Shown here piece by piece: positions 15,456 through 23,582 of a stretch of 30,736 nt of DNA (position 1 is its first letter; each line of letters begins with the position of its first letter). The notes under the pieces were generated by a model that was given only the letters and a program-made list of their open reading frames with translations, searched no databases and was not told the DNA's origin. The stretch covers positions 1-30,736 of the forward strand of contig CAYRAF010000009.1 in the NCBI GenBank assembly GCA_964422195.1, given 5' to 3'. Position numbers and translations under genes: made by a program. The stretch comes from CALVUP01 sp964422195 (lineage in GTDB: Bacteria; Bacillota_I; Bacilli_A; RF39; UBA660).

Positions 15456-16370
15456 TTAATTTGTATATCTTAACGCTTTTTGATTTGGATAATTAGCATT
15501 TTCTATACTTTTTCTCATTCCTTCTCTATCAAAATGTACTACTCTTTCCTCTATTATAACATCATTGTTCTCTTCTTTTAATACTATATATGAGGCTTTG
15601 TCTTTATTATCTTTATCACCCATAGCTAGACCTCTCATAGTATGGAATAATGTTTTATCAGATTGTACCACACTACTGAAATGTACATGTCCTTGTATTA
15701 CTATATCATAATCATTAACTGTTTTTAAAATATTATCAGTATAAAATAATGGATTTTTAATATATGATTCTATTGTTCTTTTATATGGATCTTTTACTGG
15801 ATGTAATAAAAGATAATCTCTTAGCATTTCTAATCTCTTAGTAGTATCTTCTTCTAAATAATAACTACCAGCTGGTATATTAAGTTTATATCCAAAATCA
15901 TCTAATTGTCCATGACTATTAGTATAATAAAATTGTCCATAATTCCTTTCTGGATTATTCTGATATGACCATGTACTATGATCATCAAAATCACATCTAA
16001 CATCATTTATAAAATGGCATAAAGCTATTTTCTTATTAGCTATAGTTAATTCAATAAATTTAGGATACTCTCTTATCTGTTGTTTTTGTTTATCTGTTAA
16101 TTGTAAAGTAGTATATCTAATAACTCCTCTATCGTCTCCATTTAAATAATAAAATGGCTTTGTACCTATATTAAGATATTCTTCATGATTACCTGCAATA
16201 GATTTAACATTATATTCTTCTAATAGATCTAATACCTCTTTTGGATTAGGTCCTAATCCTATATTATCACCTAATGAATATATTTCTTCTATTCCTTCTT
16301 CTTTTATAGCTTTAAGAACTGCTTCTAACGGTTCTTTTAAGGCATGAACATCAGAAATAACTGCTATCAT
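15456..16370 (-). CDS. Calcineurin-like metallophosphoesterase (YfcE/MJ0936-like)
   Basis: This 304-residue cytoplasmic protein carries the two-metal phosphoesterase motifs in order: Asp7-x-His9 (ISDVHA), Gly-Asp35 (LGDN), Gly-Asn61-His62-Glu (GNHE), a His after IALCHF, and the final GHVH near residue 225. Such enzymes hydrolyse phosphodiesters or phosphomonoesters, and the natural substrate cannot be told. A roughly 80-residue insert between the IALCHF and GHVH blocks (Tyr/Asn-rich) is larger than in the minimal YfcE fold. The start is the ATG at 16370 with GGGGTGG 4 bases upstream; the longer frame to 16394 is excluded by the promoter. Confidence 0.88.
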   Translation of the reverse strand: MIAVISDVHALKEPLEAVLKAIKEEGIEEIYSLGDNIGLGPNPKEVLDLLEEYNVKSIAGNHEEYLNIGTKPFYYLNGDDRGVIRYTTLQLTDKQKQQIREYPKFIELTIANKKIALCHFINDVRCDFDDHSTWSYQNNPERNYGQFYYTNSHGQLDDFGYKLNIPAGSYYLEEDTTKRLEMLRDYLLLHPVKDPYKRTIESYIKNPLFYTDNILKTVNDYDIVIQGHVHFSSVVQSDKTLFHTMRGLAMGDKDNKDKASYIVLKEENNDVIIEERVVHFDREGMRKSIENANYPNQKALRYTN

Positions 16371-16394
16371 AAAACCACCCCTTAATACCTGCAT

Positions 16395-16423
16395 ATTATA
16401 TCACAAATTTAAGAAAAAGTAAA
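16395..16423 (-). promoter_or_regulatory. SigA promoter of the phosphoesterase operon
   Basis: The minus strand reads TTTACT, 17 bases, TATAAT, preceded by TGA (extended -10). Confidence 0.65.
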
Positions 16424-16429
16424 GAATAA

Positions 16430-16452
16430 TAAAAAAAACGTCTATCGACGTT
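16430..16452 (-). terminator. Intrinsic terminator of the tRNA gene
   Basis: The minus strand reads AACGTC, GATA loop, GACGTT then a run of T, 10 bases past the CCA end of the tRNA. Confidence 0.85.
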
Positions 16453-16461
16453 ATTATTAAC

Positions 16462-16536
16462 TGGAGCAGCTGAAGGGAGTCGAACCCTCGTCCCAACCTT
16501 GGCAAGGTCGCGTTCTAGCCGTTAAACCACAGCTGC
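16462..16536 (-). tRNA. tRNA-Gly (anticodon GCC)
   Basis: This is a 75-base tRNA with encoded CCA. The acceptor stem GCAGCTG pairs with CAGCTGC. The anticodon stem CGACC/GGTTG encloses the loop TTGCCAA, giving anticodon GCC. The T-arm GAGGG/CCCTT encloses TTCGACT. The D-arm is normal, with a GG and a GGC-type loop. It is a single tRNA with its own promoter and terminator, not part of an rRNA cluster. Confidence 0.97.
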
Positions 16537-16544
16537 ATACCAGT

Positions 16545-16573
16545 ATTATATCAAAAGAAATGCTTTATTTCAA
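16545..16573 (-). promoter_or_regulatory. SigA promoter of tRNA-Gly
   Basis: The minus strand reads TTGAAA, 17 bases with terminal TGA, TATAAT: near consensus with an extended -10. The -35 box overlaps the last codons and the stop of the upstream 16565-17779 gene. Confidence 0.85.
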
Positions 16574-17779
16574 GAGACTTTTCATATTATTAGTTTCTTT
16601 CATAACTGTATCATTATAGTTTAGATTATTAAAATAATAATCATATCTATATATAGCAAATCCACTATAATGAGATAAATTTCTAGAATATATTATTTGT
16701 CTTTTAATAATATCATAGTTTTCTACCCACTCATTTTCTCCACTTCCAGCATACATATCTTTAGTTCCTGCTTTGTATAAAGATAAAGCAGGTATTAATG
16801 ATATATTATCTTTTTCTATTAAATCATTCCAATCCTCTACAGTAGTAGCAAATGGTACTGTATCATGTAAAAATCCATAATATACTTGTGGCATTATAAA
16901 ATCAACATAATTATCATTTTTACACCAAGTCTTAACATCAGCATGATGAACACTATAATCATTTTTAATATTACCATCAGGAGATATACCAAACATAATA
17001 TTACTATTATTCTTTTTAACTGTTTGATAAGCTTCTTTTACTAAATTATTAATTATTTCTTCATGATATTTTTTTAAACTATATTCACCACCTTTATTTA
17101 CATATTCTTTATAATCTAAATAATCAATTTCTTCATTTGGATAAAAATAATCATCAAATAACATTCCATCAATATCATAATTCTTACTAACTTCATCTAT
17201 GCCATTTATTATTAACTTTTGTACTTCCTTACTAGAAGGATTAAAAAATATACCTTTATTATCTATTACTTCTAAATTTTTAGTATTTATCCATTTATAC
17301 GCTACTGATTTATTTGATATAGTAGTTGGATCACTTACATTTCTAACCCTATATGGATTTATCCAAGCATATAATTTCATATTAAAGTTATGTGTTTTTT
17401 TGATAAAATAATCAAGTATATCTAATACTAATTCATCTCCTTCTTGAGAAACCACTGTAGATGACGTATTAAAATAACTAGAATGATATATACTATCTGC
17501 GAAAGGTCTTATTTGGAGAATAACAACATTATAATTAGCGTTATGTATATTATTAACCATTTCGTCTATATTCTTTTCTTGTTCTTCCTTTGTCTTTCCT
17601 TTTAATAATTTAGAATAGTCTATATATGATACAAATATATATCTATCTTCCTTAACTTCATTAATAACTTGCTTGACTTTTGGTTGAGAAATTTTTTTAT
17701 TGGTTTTATTTAAATTATAATCTACTATCCATAAAGATATTATACAAAATACTACTGCGAAAACTAGATATTTTTTCAT
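16565..17779 (-). CDS. GHL10-type glycoside hydrolase-like protein (DUF187/YngK family)
   Basis: This 404-residue protein has an N-terminal signal anchor (about 4-22) and an outside catalytic-type barrel. GHL10/DUF187 landmarks are visible: NANYNVVILQIRPFADSIYHSSYF, FNMKLYAWINPYRVRN, a strand ending in GMLFDDYFYP (acidic active-site candidate), FGISPDGN and DFIMPQVYYGF. Family members are lipoprotein- or membrane-linked putative cell-wall glycosidases; the substrate is unproved. The start has AGGTGAG 1-4 bases before the ATG. No terminator separates it from the DUF421 gene upstream, so the two may share a transcript. A tRNA promoter starts in its final codons. Confidence 0.85.
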   Translation of the reverse strand: MKKYLVFAVVFCIISLWIVDYNLNKTNKKISQPKVKQVINEVKEDRYIFVSYIDYSKLLKGKTKEEQEKNIDEMVNNIHNANYNVVILQIRPFADSIYHSSYFNTSSTVVSQEGDELVLDILDYFIKKTHNFNMKLYAWINPYRVRNVSDPTTISNKSVAYKWINTKNLEVIDNKGIFFNPSSKEVQKLIINGIDEVSKNYDIDGMLFDDYFYPNEEIDYLDYKEYVNKGGEYSLKKYHEEIINNLVKEAYQTVKKNNSNIMFGISPDGNIKNDYSVHHADVKTWCKNDNYVDFIMPQVYYGFLHDTVPFATTVEDWNDLIEKDNISLIPALSLYKAGTKDMYAGSGENEWVENYDIIKRQIIYSRNLSHYSGFAIYRYDYYFNNLNYNDTVMKETNNMKSLLK

Positions 17780-17831
17780 ATACTCACCTATCCTTAATAT
17801 AATAAAAACATATCTAGAGTAATATTTTTGT

Positions 17832-18473
17832 CTAATCTTGCAAATCAGATTTTTTTATTATAAAAATTTGATCTTTCTTATAAAAACCATAAAAAATATT
17901 TGCTAAATTAACTCTTTCTTTACTAATTATTTTTTTTAACCAATTAATATCTTTACCTAATTGTCTTAAAGCATCTTCATCAATTACTCCATCTTGAATC
18001 AAAGGTAATGGATAAGTAGTTGAAGATCCTTTAGTAAATATAGATAATCTACCATTATTTTCAAGTATAGCATAATCAACTTCTTCTATACTTCTAATAC
18101 TTTTATCTCTAAGTCCGGATAATAAATCATCTAAACTATATCTTTGCTTTACCATTTCTTTAAAATTAACTTTTCCTCTATTAATAATAACTGATGGTTT
18201 ACCTTCAAATAAATCTCTTATTTTACTATTTTTTATAGTTATTTTAGCCATAATAACTTGTAGTAACACCAATGAAAATATTGCAAGTATTGGAATTAAA
18301 ATATTTTGTTTACTATTTTCAATTCCAATAGCGGCAAGTTCTGCGATTAATACTGACACTATTATATCAATTATACCTAATTCACCTATTTCTCTTTTTC
18401 CCATCATTCTATATACGACTGTTATTACTATATAAAATACTAATGTCCTAAAAATAACACTTATAAAATTCAC
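17832..18473 (-). CDS. DUF421 membrane protein (YetF/YdfS-like)
   Basis: This 213-residue protein has three N-terminal membrane helices (about 5-25, 32-50 and 55-75) with the family block MMGKREIGELGIIDIIVSVLIAELAAI, then a cytoplasmic DUF421 domain (GKPSVIINRGKVNFKEM, YSLDDLLSGLRDKSI, EEVDYAILENNGRLSIF). The family is common in spore-formers, where some members affect germination or membrane properties; the molecular function is unclear. The frame opens at a GTG at 18482, but I favour the GTG at 18473. It gives the family's usual xNFxxIxxRT start and lies 4 bases after an AGGTGAT site, as in neighbouring genes. Divergent from the TIGR04086 gene. Confidence 0.88.
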   Translation of the reverse strand: MNFISVIFRTLVFYIVITVVYRMMGKREIGELGIIDIIVSVLIAELAAIGIENSKQNILIPILAIFSLVLLQVIMAKITIKNSKIRDLFEGKPSVIINRGKVNFKEMVKQRYSLDDLLSGLRDKSIRSIEEVDYAILENNGRLSIFTKGSSTTYPLPLIQDGVIDEDALRQLGKDINWLKKIISKERVNLANIFYGFYKKDQIFIIKKSDLQD

Positions 18474-18548
18474 TTTCATCACCTACTTTTATTTTGTAAT
18501 ATGTCATAACTTTTTATACAAAATAATAGAATTATTATAGGTGATATC

Positions 18549-18908
18549 ATGAATAAGTATTTGAAATATTTAAAATCCATAGGTATTTTTCTATTATCGG
18601 TTTTAATTATTAATTTATTAATAACTATAATTCATTATTTTGATTTTTTTAACTTATCTACAATCAAAGTATTAAAGCTACTTAGTGTAATTATTTCATC
18701 ATTAATATGTGGATTCTATATTGGTAGACAAAGTATAAAAAAAGGATATTTGGAAGGTTTAAAAACCGGTATTATTATAATTATTATAATGTTAATACTA
18801 ACACTAATATTTAAAAATTTTCATATAAAAAATATAATATATTACTTTATTATAATGATTAGTAATATATTTGGAGCAATTATTGGAATACAAAAAAAGA
18901 AGGAATAA
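18549..18908 (+). CDS. TIGR04086-family membrane protein
   Basis: This 119-residue protein has four hydrophobic segments (about 11-32, 41-60, 72-90 and 95-113) and the ICGFYIGRQSIKKGYLEGLKTG loop that marks TIGR04086 (YrzE-like) proteins of Firmicutes. Function is unknown. AGGTGAT lies 3 bases before the ATG. It is divergent from the DUF421 gene, with 75 bases between them that must hold both promoters, and convergent with the 18916-20544 gene through a shared terminator. Confidence 0.8.
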   Translation: MNKYLKYLKSIGIFLLSVLIINLLITIIHYFDFFNLSTIKVLKLLSVIISSLICGFYIGRQSIKKGYLEGLKTGIIIIIIMLILTLIFKNFHIKNIIYYFIIMISNIFGAIIGIQKKKE

Positions 18909-18919
18909 CCTTCTTTTAT
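18892..18919. terminator. Bidirectional terminator between convergent genes
   Basis: AAAGAAGG, AATAA loop, CCTTCTTT with A-run on the left and T-rich bases on the right. The plus-strand stop codon sits in the loop and the minus-strand stop lies in the right arm. Confidence 0.85.
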
Positions 18920-20544
18920 TTCTTTTCTAAATTTTCTAATGCTGTTCTAATGGCATTAGCATATCCATCAACAGTACTTTGCTCACTTGGTGCTAAATTT
19001 CTTACTACTTGATTAACAGCAGTTGTAACTGCATTATAAGATTCTTCAGTATATAAACTGCTATCTAATGCCTCATATTGATTAATTAATTCATCTACAG
19101 CACTATAATCAGCATAATACATACTTGGCCCCTTTTCTAAATCAGTAATGGCATCATCTAATTGTTTTTGAGTTACTTCTCTTTTATTGTATAAATTAAT
19201 AACATAATTATCAACTTTTTGAATATAAGCAGGAATATTATAATAATATGGATCATATGTATAAAGTTTCTTCTTTAATCTTTCAATATCATTTTTGAAA
19301 GCAACTTTATCATATATTGATAATTTTAGTGTTATCTGATCCATCCCAGCAAAATTTTCACTTTGATAAGTATTTCTATTAGTATTCCAACTACAGTTAA
19401 TACCACCACATTTATAATAGTTAACATATACTGGAACATATATATCAATTAAATCATTAGTAGTTTGTTTTGGTTGTCCCCACAATCTATGATTACTAAC
19501 AAATTGCCAATCTGCATTAATAGGTTTCATCTCAAATTTATTATCAGATTGTGAATAATTGAAGTATGTTGAGAGTCTTGGTGTTAAATCATTACCATAA
19601 ACACTTTGTGCAGAATTGCTAGATTGAGGAGCATATGCTTGAAAACCATAATCACTTTTTCCAGTAGCATAATCTGTCCTATATGAAAAGTCTACTTCTT
19701 GATTTTTTAAGTTTTCTGATTTATCCATGTATATTTTATTTTTACTTATTTTAACTTGTAAATCTTCTGTTGAATCTCCTTGCCCTTTACTTAGTTCATC
19801 TTGTAAAAAATCAACATCATATATCACTTCATTAATATCACTATATCCTAAACTAGTAATATCTGAAACATAATTTTTATTATATGTATAGCTAAATTCT
19901 TGATTTACAATACCAGTATCTGAATCATTATGTAACTCAGCAGTAGTAAGTCCAACTTTAGATTTGAAAGTGATTTTTTTAGGTGATGACGAATAATTAT
20001 TTATCATAATTCTAATTGTTTTAGAATTATCTTCTTCTTTAGAACTACTAACAATAAATTGTCCTTTTTCATTTGGTTTAGTTTTGCTAGTTTCAACATA
20101 TTTAACTAATATATCTTGATTATTTTCATTATCTAATTTGATTATATTAGATTTATTAGTAGAAACATTGGTATTAGTAATATTATTTGAAACACTATAT
20201 TCTAAATTATAAGTAGCATCAATAGGATTTGTATTAGTAATAGTTATGTCTAACATCTTTATTTTATTGTTTTCTACAACAATTGAGTTAGTACTATCCA
20301 AATCTTCACTTGTTATAGAACTAGTTAAATTACCTGCAATAATTTTAAATGTTTTATCCTTTTGCTCTGCAACTGTAAAAATTGCATAAGAAACATATGT
20401 ACCAAGTAATACTAAACTAGCAAAAATTATAAATAATAAATACGTATTTTTTGTACTTACTGTTTTTCTTAAATAATAGCCTAATTTAGTACTATTTAAT
20501 ACATTATCATAGCCATTTCTAATACCTTTCAATAGTTTTTTCAT
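18916..20544 (-). CDS. TasA-like surface protein with FIVAR-like tail
   Basis: This 542-residue protein has a 33-residue basic cytoplasmic start, a helix (about 34-53) and VSYAIFTV, with cleavage expected near Ala54 by a SipW-type peptidase. The mature start (KTFKIIAGNLTSSIT) carries the CalY/TasA-type AGxL string also seen in the 12069-13040 protein. A beta domain follows (about 80-215; LDITITNTNPIDATYNLEY). The middle (about 215-410) is Tyr/Asn/Gln-rich with two Cys (KCGGINCSW). The C-terminus (about 415-542) is two FIVAR-like three-helix repeats (VDELINQYEALDSSLYTEES, then VVRNLAPSEQ), as in large surface adhesins. No LPxTG anchor is present. AGGTGAT lies 3 bases before the ATG. Confidence 0.72.
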   Translation of the reverse strand: MKKLLKGIRNGYDNVLNSTKLGYYLRKTVSTKNTYLLFIIFASLVLLGTYVSYAIFTVAEQKDKTFKIIAGNLTSSITSEDLDSTNSIVVENNKIKMLDITITNTNPIDATYNLEYSVSNNITNTNVSTNKSNIIKLDNENNQDILVKYVETSKTKPNEKGQFIVSSSKEEDNSKTIRIMINNYSSSPKKITFKSKVGLTTAELHNDSDTGIVNQEFSYTYNKNYVSDITSLGYSDINEVIYDVDFLQDELSKGQGDSTEDLQVKISKNKIYMDKSENLKNQEVDFSYRTDYATGKSDYGFQAYAPQSSNSAQSVYGNDLTPRLSTYFNYSQSDNKFEMKPINADWQFVSNHRLWGQPKQTTNDLIDIYVPVYVNYYKCGGINCSWNTNRNTYQSENFAGMDQITLKLSIYDKVAFKNDIERLKKKLYTYDPYYYNIPAYIQKVDNYVINLYNKREVTQKQLDDAITDLEKGPSMYYADYSAVDELINQYEALDSSLYTEESYNAVTTAVNQVVRNLAPSEQSTVDGYANAIRTALENLEKK

Positions 20545-20571
20545 AAAATCACCTATTATATTACTATAATC

Positions 20572-20600
20572 ATTATATATTATTTACTATATTTTTTCAA
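20572..20600 (-). promoter_or_regulatory. SigA promoter of the 18916-20544 gene
   Basis: The minus strand reads TTGAAA, 17 bases, TATAAT, near consensus; the -35 box lies at the tail of the yqeH terminator. Confidence 0.75.
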
Positions 20601-20632
20601 GAAAAGAAAATCTAAATTATAGATTTTCTTGT
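20600..20632 (-). terminator. Intrinsic terminator of yqeGH
   Basis: The minus strand reads AGAAAATCTA, loop, TAGATTTTCT then T-rich bases. The yqeH TAG is in the loop and right arm. Confidence 0.75.
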
Positions 20633-21616
20633 ATATACATCAACTTTAGGATCAATATAGACATCTATTTGACATTTATCAACTATTTTTATAAAACCTA
20701 AGCCATTAATAACTAAATCTTCATAATGATTAATATCATATGTATTTTTATTAATATCCTTTAATAATTCACATTTAGATGAATTATATCTTTTAACTGT
20801 TAAATCATTAGATACATATACTACAAAACTATTCTTTTCTTCAGATAAATTATCTATTCTTAATAAATCATTAATAACAATACATTGATTTTTTTTCATT
20901 TGAAATACTTTTGGTTTAATTTCTTTTTTGGCAATTATTTTCTTATACATATCACTATCTACAAAATTTAAAATATTACCATTATCTACAAGCCCTGGAG
21001 TATCAATTAAAGTTAAGTATTCATTAAGCGGAATAACTATTTTATCTAAAGTTGTTGAAGGCATCGGAGAAATAGTTAATTCTTGAGTATTAGTTGAATA
21101 ATTTCTTAATAATTTGTTTATTAATGTTGATTTACCAGAGTTTGTTTTGCCTACCACATACACATTAGAAGAAGTTTGATAATATTTAATTCTATTCAAA
21201 AGTAAATCAATGTTATAATTCTTTTCACTACTAATTACAATAATATCTTCAAATTGTTGGTCTTTTTCTTTAATATAATCAATAATCTTAGAATCTTTTA
21301 CGCTTTTTGGTAAAATATCTTTTTTATTAACTACTAACATTATCTTATTATTTATATATTCTTTAATAATATTTAAGTCTTGATCTAAATTTAATATATC
21401 TACTACATATAATACTAAATCTTTAGTATCATTAATGCTTTTCAAAATCTCAATAAATTCTTCGTTGGTTTTACTAACTGCGTGATATTCACCATAATTT
21501 TTAGTTCTAAAACATCTTTGACATATATCATTTTCTAAAGTTGTAGTATATCCATCCTCTAAAATGTTTTCATCTTGTAATAAAACACCACAACCTAAAC
21601 AATATTTATTATCCAT
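20612..21616 (-). CDS. yqeH: Circularly permuted GTPase YqeH (30S ribosome assembly)
   Basis: This 334-residue cytoplasmic GTPase has an N-terminal zinc finger (Cys6/Cys9 and Cys32/Cys35). Its G motifs come in permuted order: G4 NKKD (97-100), G5-like ISS (128-130), G1 GKTNSGKST (156-164) and G3 DTPG (205-208). That order and the zinc finger are diagnostic of YqeH, which helps 30S subunit maturation. The C-terminal domain (about 225-334) is present but shorter than in B. subtilis (366 residues). The start overlaps the end of yqeG by 8 bases, so the two are translationally coupled, as in many Firmicutes. Confidence 0.95.
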   Translation of the reverse strand: MDNKYCLGCGVLLQDENILEDGYTTTLENDICQRCFRTKNYGEYHAVSKTNEEFIEILKSINDTKDLVLYVVDILNLDQDLNIIKEYINNKIMLVVNKKDILPKSVKDSKIIDYIKEKDQQFEDIIVISSEKNYNIDLLLNRIKYYQTSSNVYVVGKTNSGKSTLINKLLRNYSTNTQELTISPMPSTTLDKIVIPLNEYLTLIDTPGLVDNGNILNFVDSDMYKKIIAKKEIKPKVFQMKKNQCIVINDLLRIDNLSEEKNSFVVYVSNDLTVKRYNSSKCELLKDINKNTYDINHYEDLVINGLGFIKIVDKCQIDVYIDPKVDVYTRKSII

Positions 21617-22127
21617 AATAACGTCCTTTCTTAAATAAATCTTTTTTAGCTAATTTTTTTAATACTTTTCCTTCTAAATATCTATTTAATTTTGTAACTT
21701 TTAAATCTTTCTTACCTAATGGATCTACTAATATAGTTTTAATTTTATATCTATTACCTGATATAATATCAGTCATTATTTGATCCCCTATCATACACAT
21801 TTCTTTTCTTTTACAATTATATTTCTTTTTTATTTGTCTTAAACCCTTTGTAAATGGTTTTAAAGCCATGGATACAAAATCTACATCTAATTGATTACTA
21901 TATTCTTCCACTCTTTTTTTATTATTATTGGATATTATTAATACCGTAAAATCTTTTTTTAATTTTCTAAATAATAACTTAGTTCTAATAGGAGTTTTTC
22001 TTTCATCAATTAGCGCTATTGTATTATCTAAATCAAATATTAAATAGTTTATTCCTATTTCTTTTAATTTATCATAATCTATATTAAAAATATTTTTTTT
22101 ATACATATCAGGTATATATATCTTCAT
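21609..22127 (-). CDS. yqeG: YqeG-family HAD phosphatase
   Basis: This 172-residue protein belongs to the HAD superfamily class IIIA, YqeG branch. Motif I is FDLDNT (Asp32 nucleophile, Asp34), motif II Ser is in LIISNNN, and motif IV is MIGDQIMTDI. It is a probable phosphatase; the substrate is not known. It precedes and overlaps yqeH in a conserved two-gene unit, here without the aroE-yhbY-nadD genes that often follow. GGTGAT lies 3 bases before the ATG and the promoter is very close, leaving only about ten untranslated bases. Confidence 0.93.
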   Translation of the reverse strand: MKIYIPDMYKKNIFNIDYDKLKEIGINYLIFDLDNTIALIDERKTPIRTKLLFRKLKKDFTVLIISNNNKKRVEEYSNQLDVDFVSMALKPFTKGLRQIKKKYNCKRKEMCMIGDQIMTDIISGNRYKIKTILVDPLGKKDLKVTKLNRYLEGKVLKKLAKKDLFKKGRYYG

Positions 22128-22142
22128 CTTATCACCAATACT

Positions 22143-22171
22143 ATTATATAAAAAAAGAAGTTTTAAATCAA
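22143..22171 (-). promoter_or_regulatory. SigA promoter of yqeGH overlapping the upstream terminator
   Basis: The minus strand reads TTGATT, 17 bases, TATAAT. The -35 box lies in the terminator hairpin loop of the preceding gene. Confidence 0.65.
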
Positions 22172-22176
22172 CTTAA
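22150..22176 (-). terminator. Intrinsic terminator of the 22214-22768 gene
   Basis: The minus strand reads AAGTT, GATTTA loop, AACTT(CT) and a T-run. A longer pairing of AAGAAGT near 22205 with ACTTCTT is also possible. Confidence 0.5.
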
Positions 22177-22213
22177 CTATATAATAATAGTCACGTACTT
22201 TACACTTCTTATA

Positions 22214-22768
22214 TTAATCATTTGTTAATACTTTTGCACCCTTTATCTTTTTATTTTCTAATAGCGAATCAAATATAGGTTTAACAATATTATTACCTAC
22301 TGGTCTAAAATATATTAAATTTCCATTTTCTTGATCTAAATCTATTTCTTCAGCTATATCAATACCAAAAATTAAACCATAATCGACTCTTTTTATATAA
22401 AACTTATTATTACTATCCTTATCATCAAAAAAAGCCCAGTCATCTTCTAATAATCCATTAAGTGATCGATATAAAGCATTTTCTTCACTGATATAAAATA
22501 AATCATCTCTATTATTTACATCTTTACAAGGCCAAATATCTAATTCTATTATTTCTTCACTGGTTTCTGATGTTGGTGTTCTTCTAGCTTCCATAAAAGT
22601 TATCATCACACTATTAGATTTAGTAATATGAAGCTTTCTCAAATGCATATATCCAATACCATCATCAAAATATTCAGCATCTTCTTCTCTTGTTATTTCA
22701 TATTCAGATCCATCATATTTATAAGAATTTTCATCTGTAAAATGTATACTTTCAAGTGTTTGTTCCAT
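22214..22768 (-). CDS. Unknown acidic cytoplasmic protein
   Basis: I do not recognise this 184-residue protein. It is strongly acidic (runs such as REEDAEYFDDG, DDWAFFDDKDSNN and DIAEEIDLDQENG), has no signal or membrane segment, and looks beta-rich. The start has a CGGAGGT ribosome site 7 bases upstream and an upstream TGATATTAT extended -10. It sits between sigK-like and yqeG but has its own terminator. The role cannot be inferred from sequence. Confidence 0.6.
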   Translation of the reverse strand: MEQTLESIHFTDENSYKYDGSEYEITREEDAEYFDDGIGYMHLRKLHITKSNSVMITFMEARRTPTSETSEEIIELDIWPCKDVNNRDDLFYISEENALYRSLNGLLEDDWAFFDDKDSNNKFYIKRVDYGLIFGIDIAEEIDLDQENGNLIYFRPVGNNIVKPIFDSLLENKKIKGAKVLTND

Positions 22769-22816
22769 AAAAATTACCTCCGTAATGCTTATAATATCAT
22801 AAGATTTAAAAAAAAG

Positions 22817-23518
22817 CTAGTATTCTTCTAAACGATTATCTTTTATGAACTCTCTTAAAAGTTTAGTTAAAGCTCTTTTTTCTATTCTAGAAACATAACT
22901 TCTAGAAATATTCATATCTTTAGCTATTTCTTTTTGTGTTTGTTCTTTATAATTAAGTAATCCATATCTTTTTATTAATATTTCATATTCACGTTTATTT
23001 AATACTTTAAAATACTTCTTTAAGAGTTTTATATTATCTTTAACATGTATTTCTTCTATATAATCAACTTTTGGAGTTTTTAAGATATCTAAAATTGTTA
23101 TTTCATTACCATCTTTATCATATCCTATAGCTTCATTTAAAGAAATATTTTTATTGTTTTTATTATTACTTCTAAAATACATAAGAATCTCATTTTCTAT
23201 ACAACGAGCACAATAAGTTGTTATCTTAGTATTATGTTTATCGTTATAACTATCTATCCCTTTTATTAATCCTATTGTTCCTATACTAATTAAATCATCT
23301 TGATCAGAAGGTCCATTTGAATATTTCTTTACTATATGCGCGACTAATCTAAGGTTATGTTCAATCAATGTAGATCTAGCTTCTTTATCCCCTAATTTCA
23401 TCTTTTTAATATATAAAGCTTCATCATCTTCTGATAAAGGATCTTTAAATACTTCATTAGAATATGATGCAGTTGAAAAAAATAAAGTTTTTATTAAATG
23501 AACTAAATTAAAAAACAA
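22817..23518 (-). CDS. sigK: Pro-sigma-K-like sporulation sigma factor
   Basis: This 233-residue sigma-70-family protein closely follows sigma-K. Region 2 reads LIEHNLRLVAHIVKKY, DLISIGTIGLIKGIDSY and CARCIENEILMYFRS; region 4 ends QKEIAKDMNISRSYVSRIEKRAL. The first 18 residues form a hydrophobic pro-sequence, and S18-Y19 followed by a PLS block aligns with the SpoIVFB cleavage site (Ser-Tyr) of B. subtilis pro-sigma-K. In sporulating Bacilli sigma-K runs late mother-cell gene expression. The gene is a single uninterrupted frame, with no skin-type element. It starts with TTG, supported by AGGAAGTGAT. A sporulation-type promoter candidate lies upstream. Confidence 0.9.
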   Translation of the reverse strand: MFFNLVHLIKTLFFSTASYSNEVFKDPLSEDDEALYIKKMKLGDKEARSTLIEHNLRLVAHIVKKYSNGPSDQDDLISIGTIGLIKGIDSYNDKHNTKITTYCARCIENEILMYFRSNNKNNKNISLNEAIGYDKDGNEITILDILKTPKVDYIEEIHVKDNIKLLKKYFKVLNKREYEILIKRYGLLNYKEQTQKEIAKDMNISRSYVSRIEKRALTKLLREFIKDNRLEEY

Positions 23519-23536
23519 AATATCACTTCCTAATTA

Positions 23537-23564
23537 AGTTTATGTAAAGCAAAAAAAAATAGAC
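23537..23564 (-). promoter_or_regulatory. Candidate sigma-E/K-type promoter of sigK
   Basis: The minus strand has CATAAACT, which fits the CATAnnnT -10 used by sigma-E and sigma-K. A GTCTATT string lies 13 bases upstream as a partial -35, inside the previous terminator. No SigA-type -10 is visible in this short gap. Confidence 0.4.
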
Positions 23565-23582
23565 AATTTTGTCTATTTTTAT
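23548..23582 (-). terminator. Intrinsic terminator of the TasA/SipW/LRR locus
   Basis: The minus strand reads AAAATAGACAA, AATTGTCTATTTT then a T-run (nine T), starting at the stop of the LRR gene. Confidence 0.85.

Noticed and set aside
22817..23518. A skin-like element interrupting sigK
   Set aside because: The gene is one complete frame with regions 2 and 4 intact.
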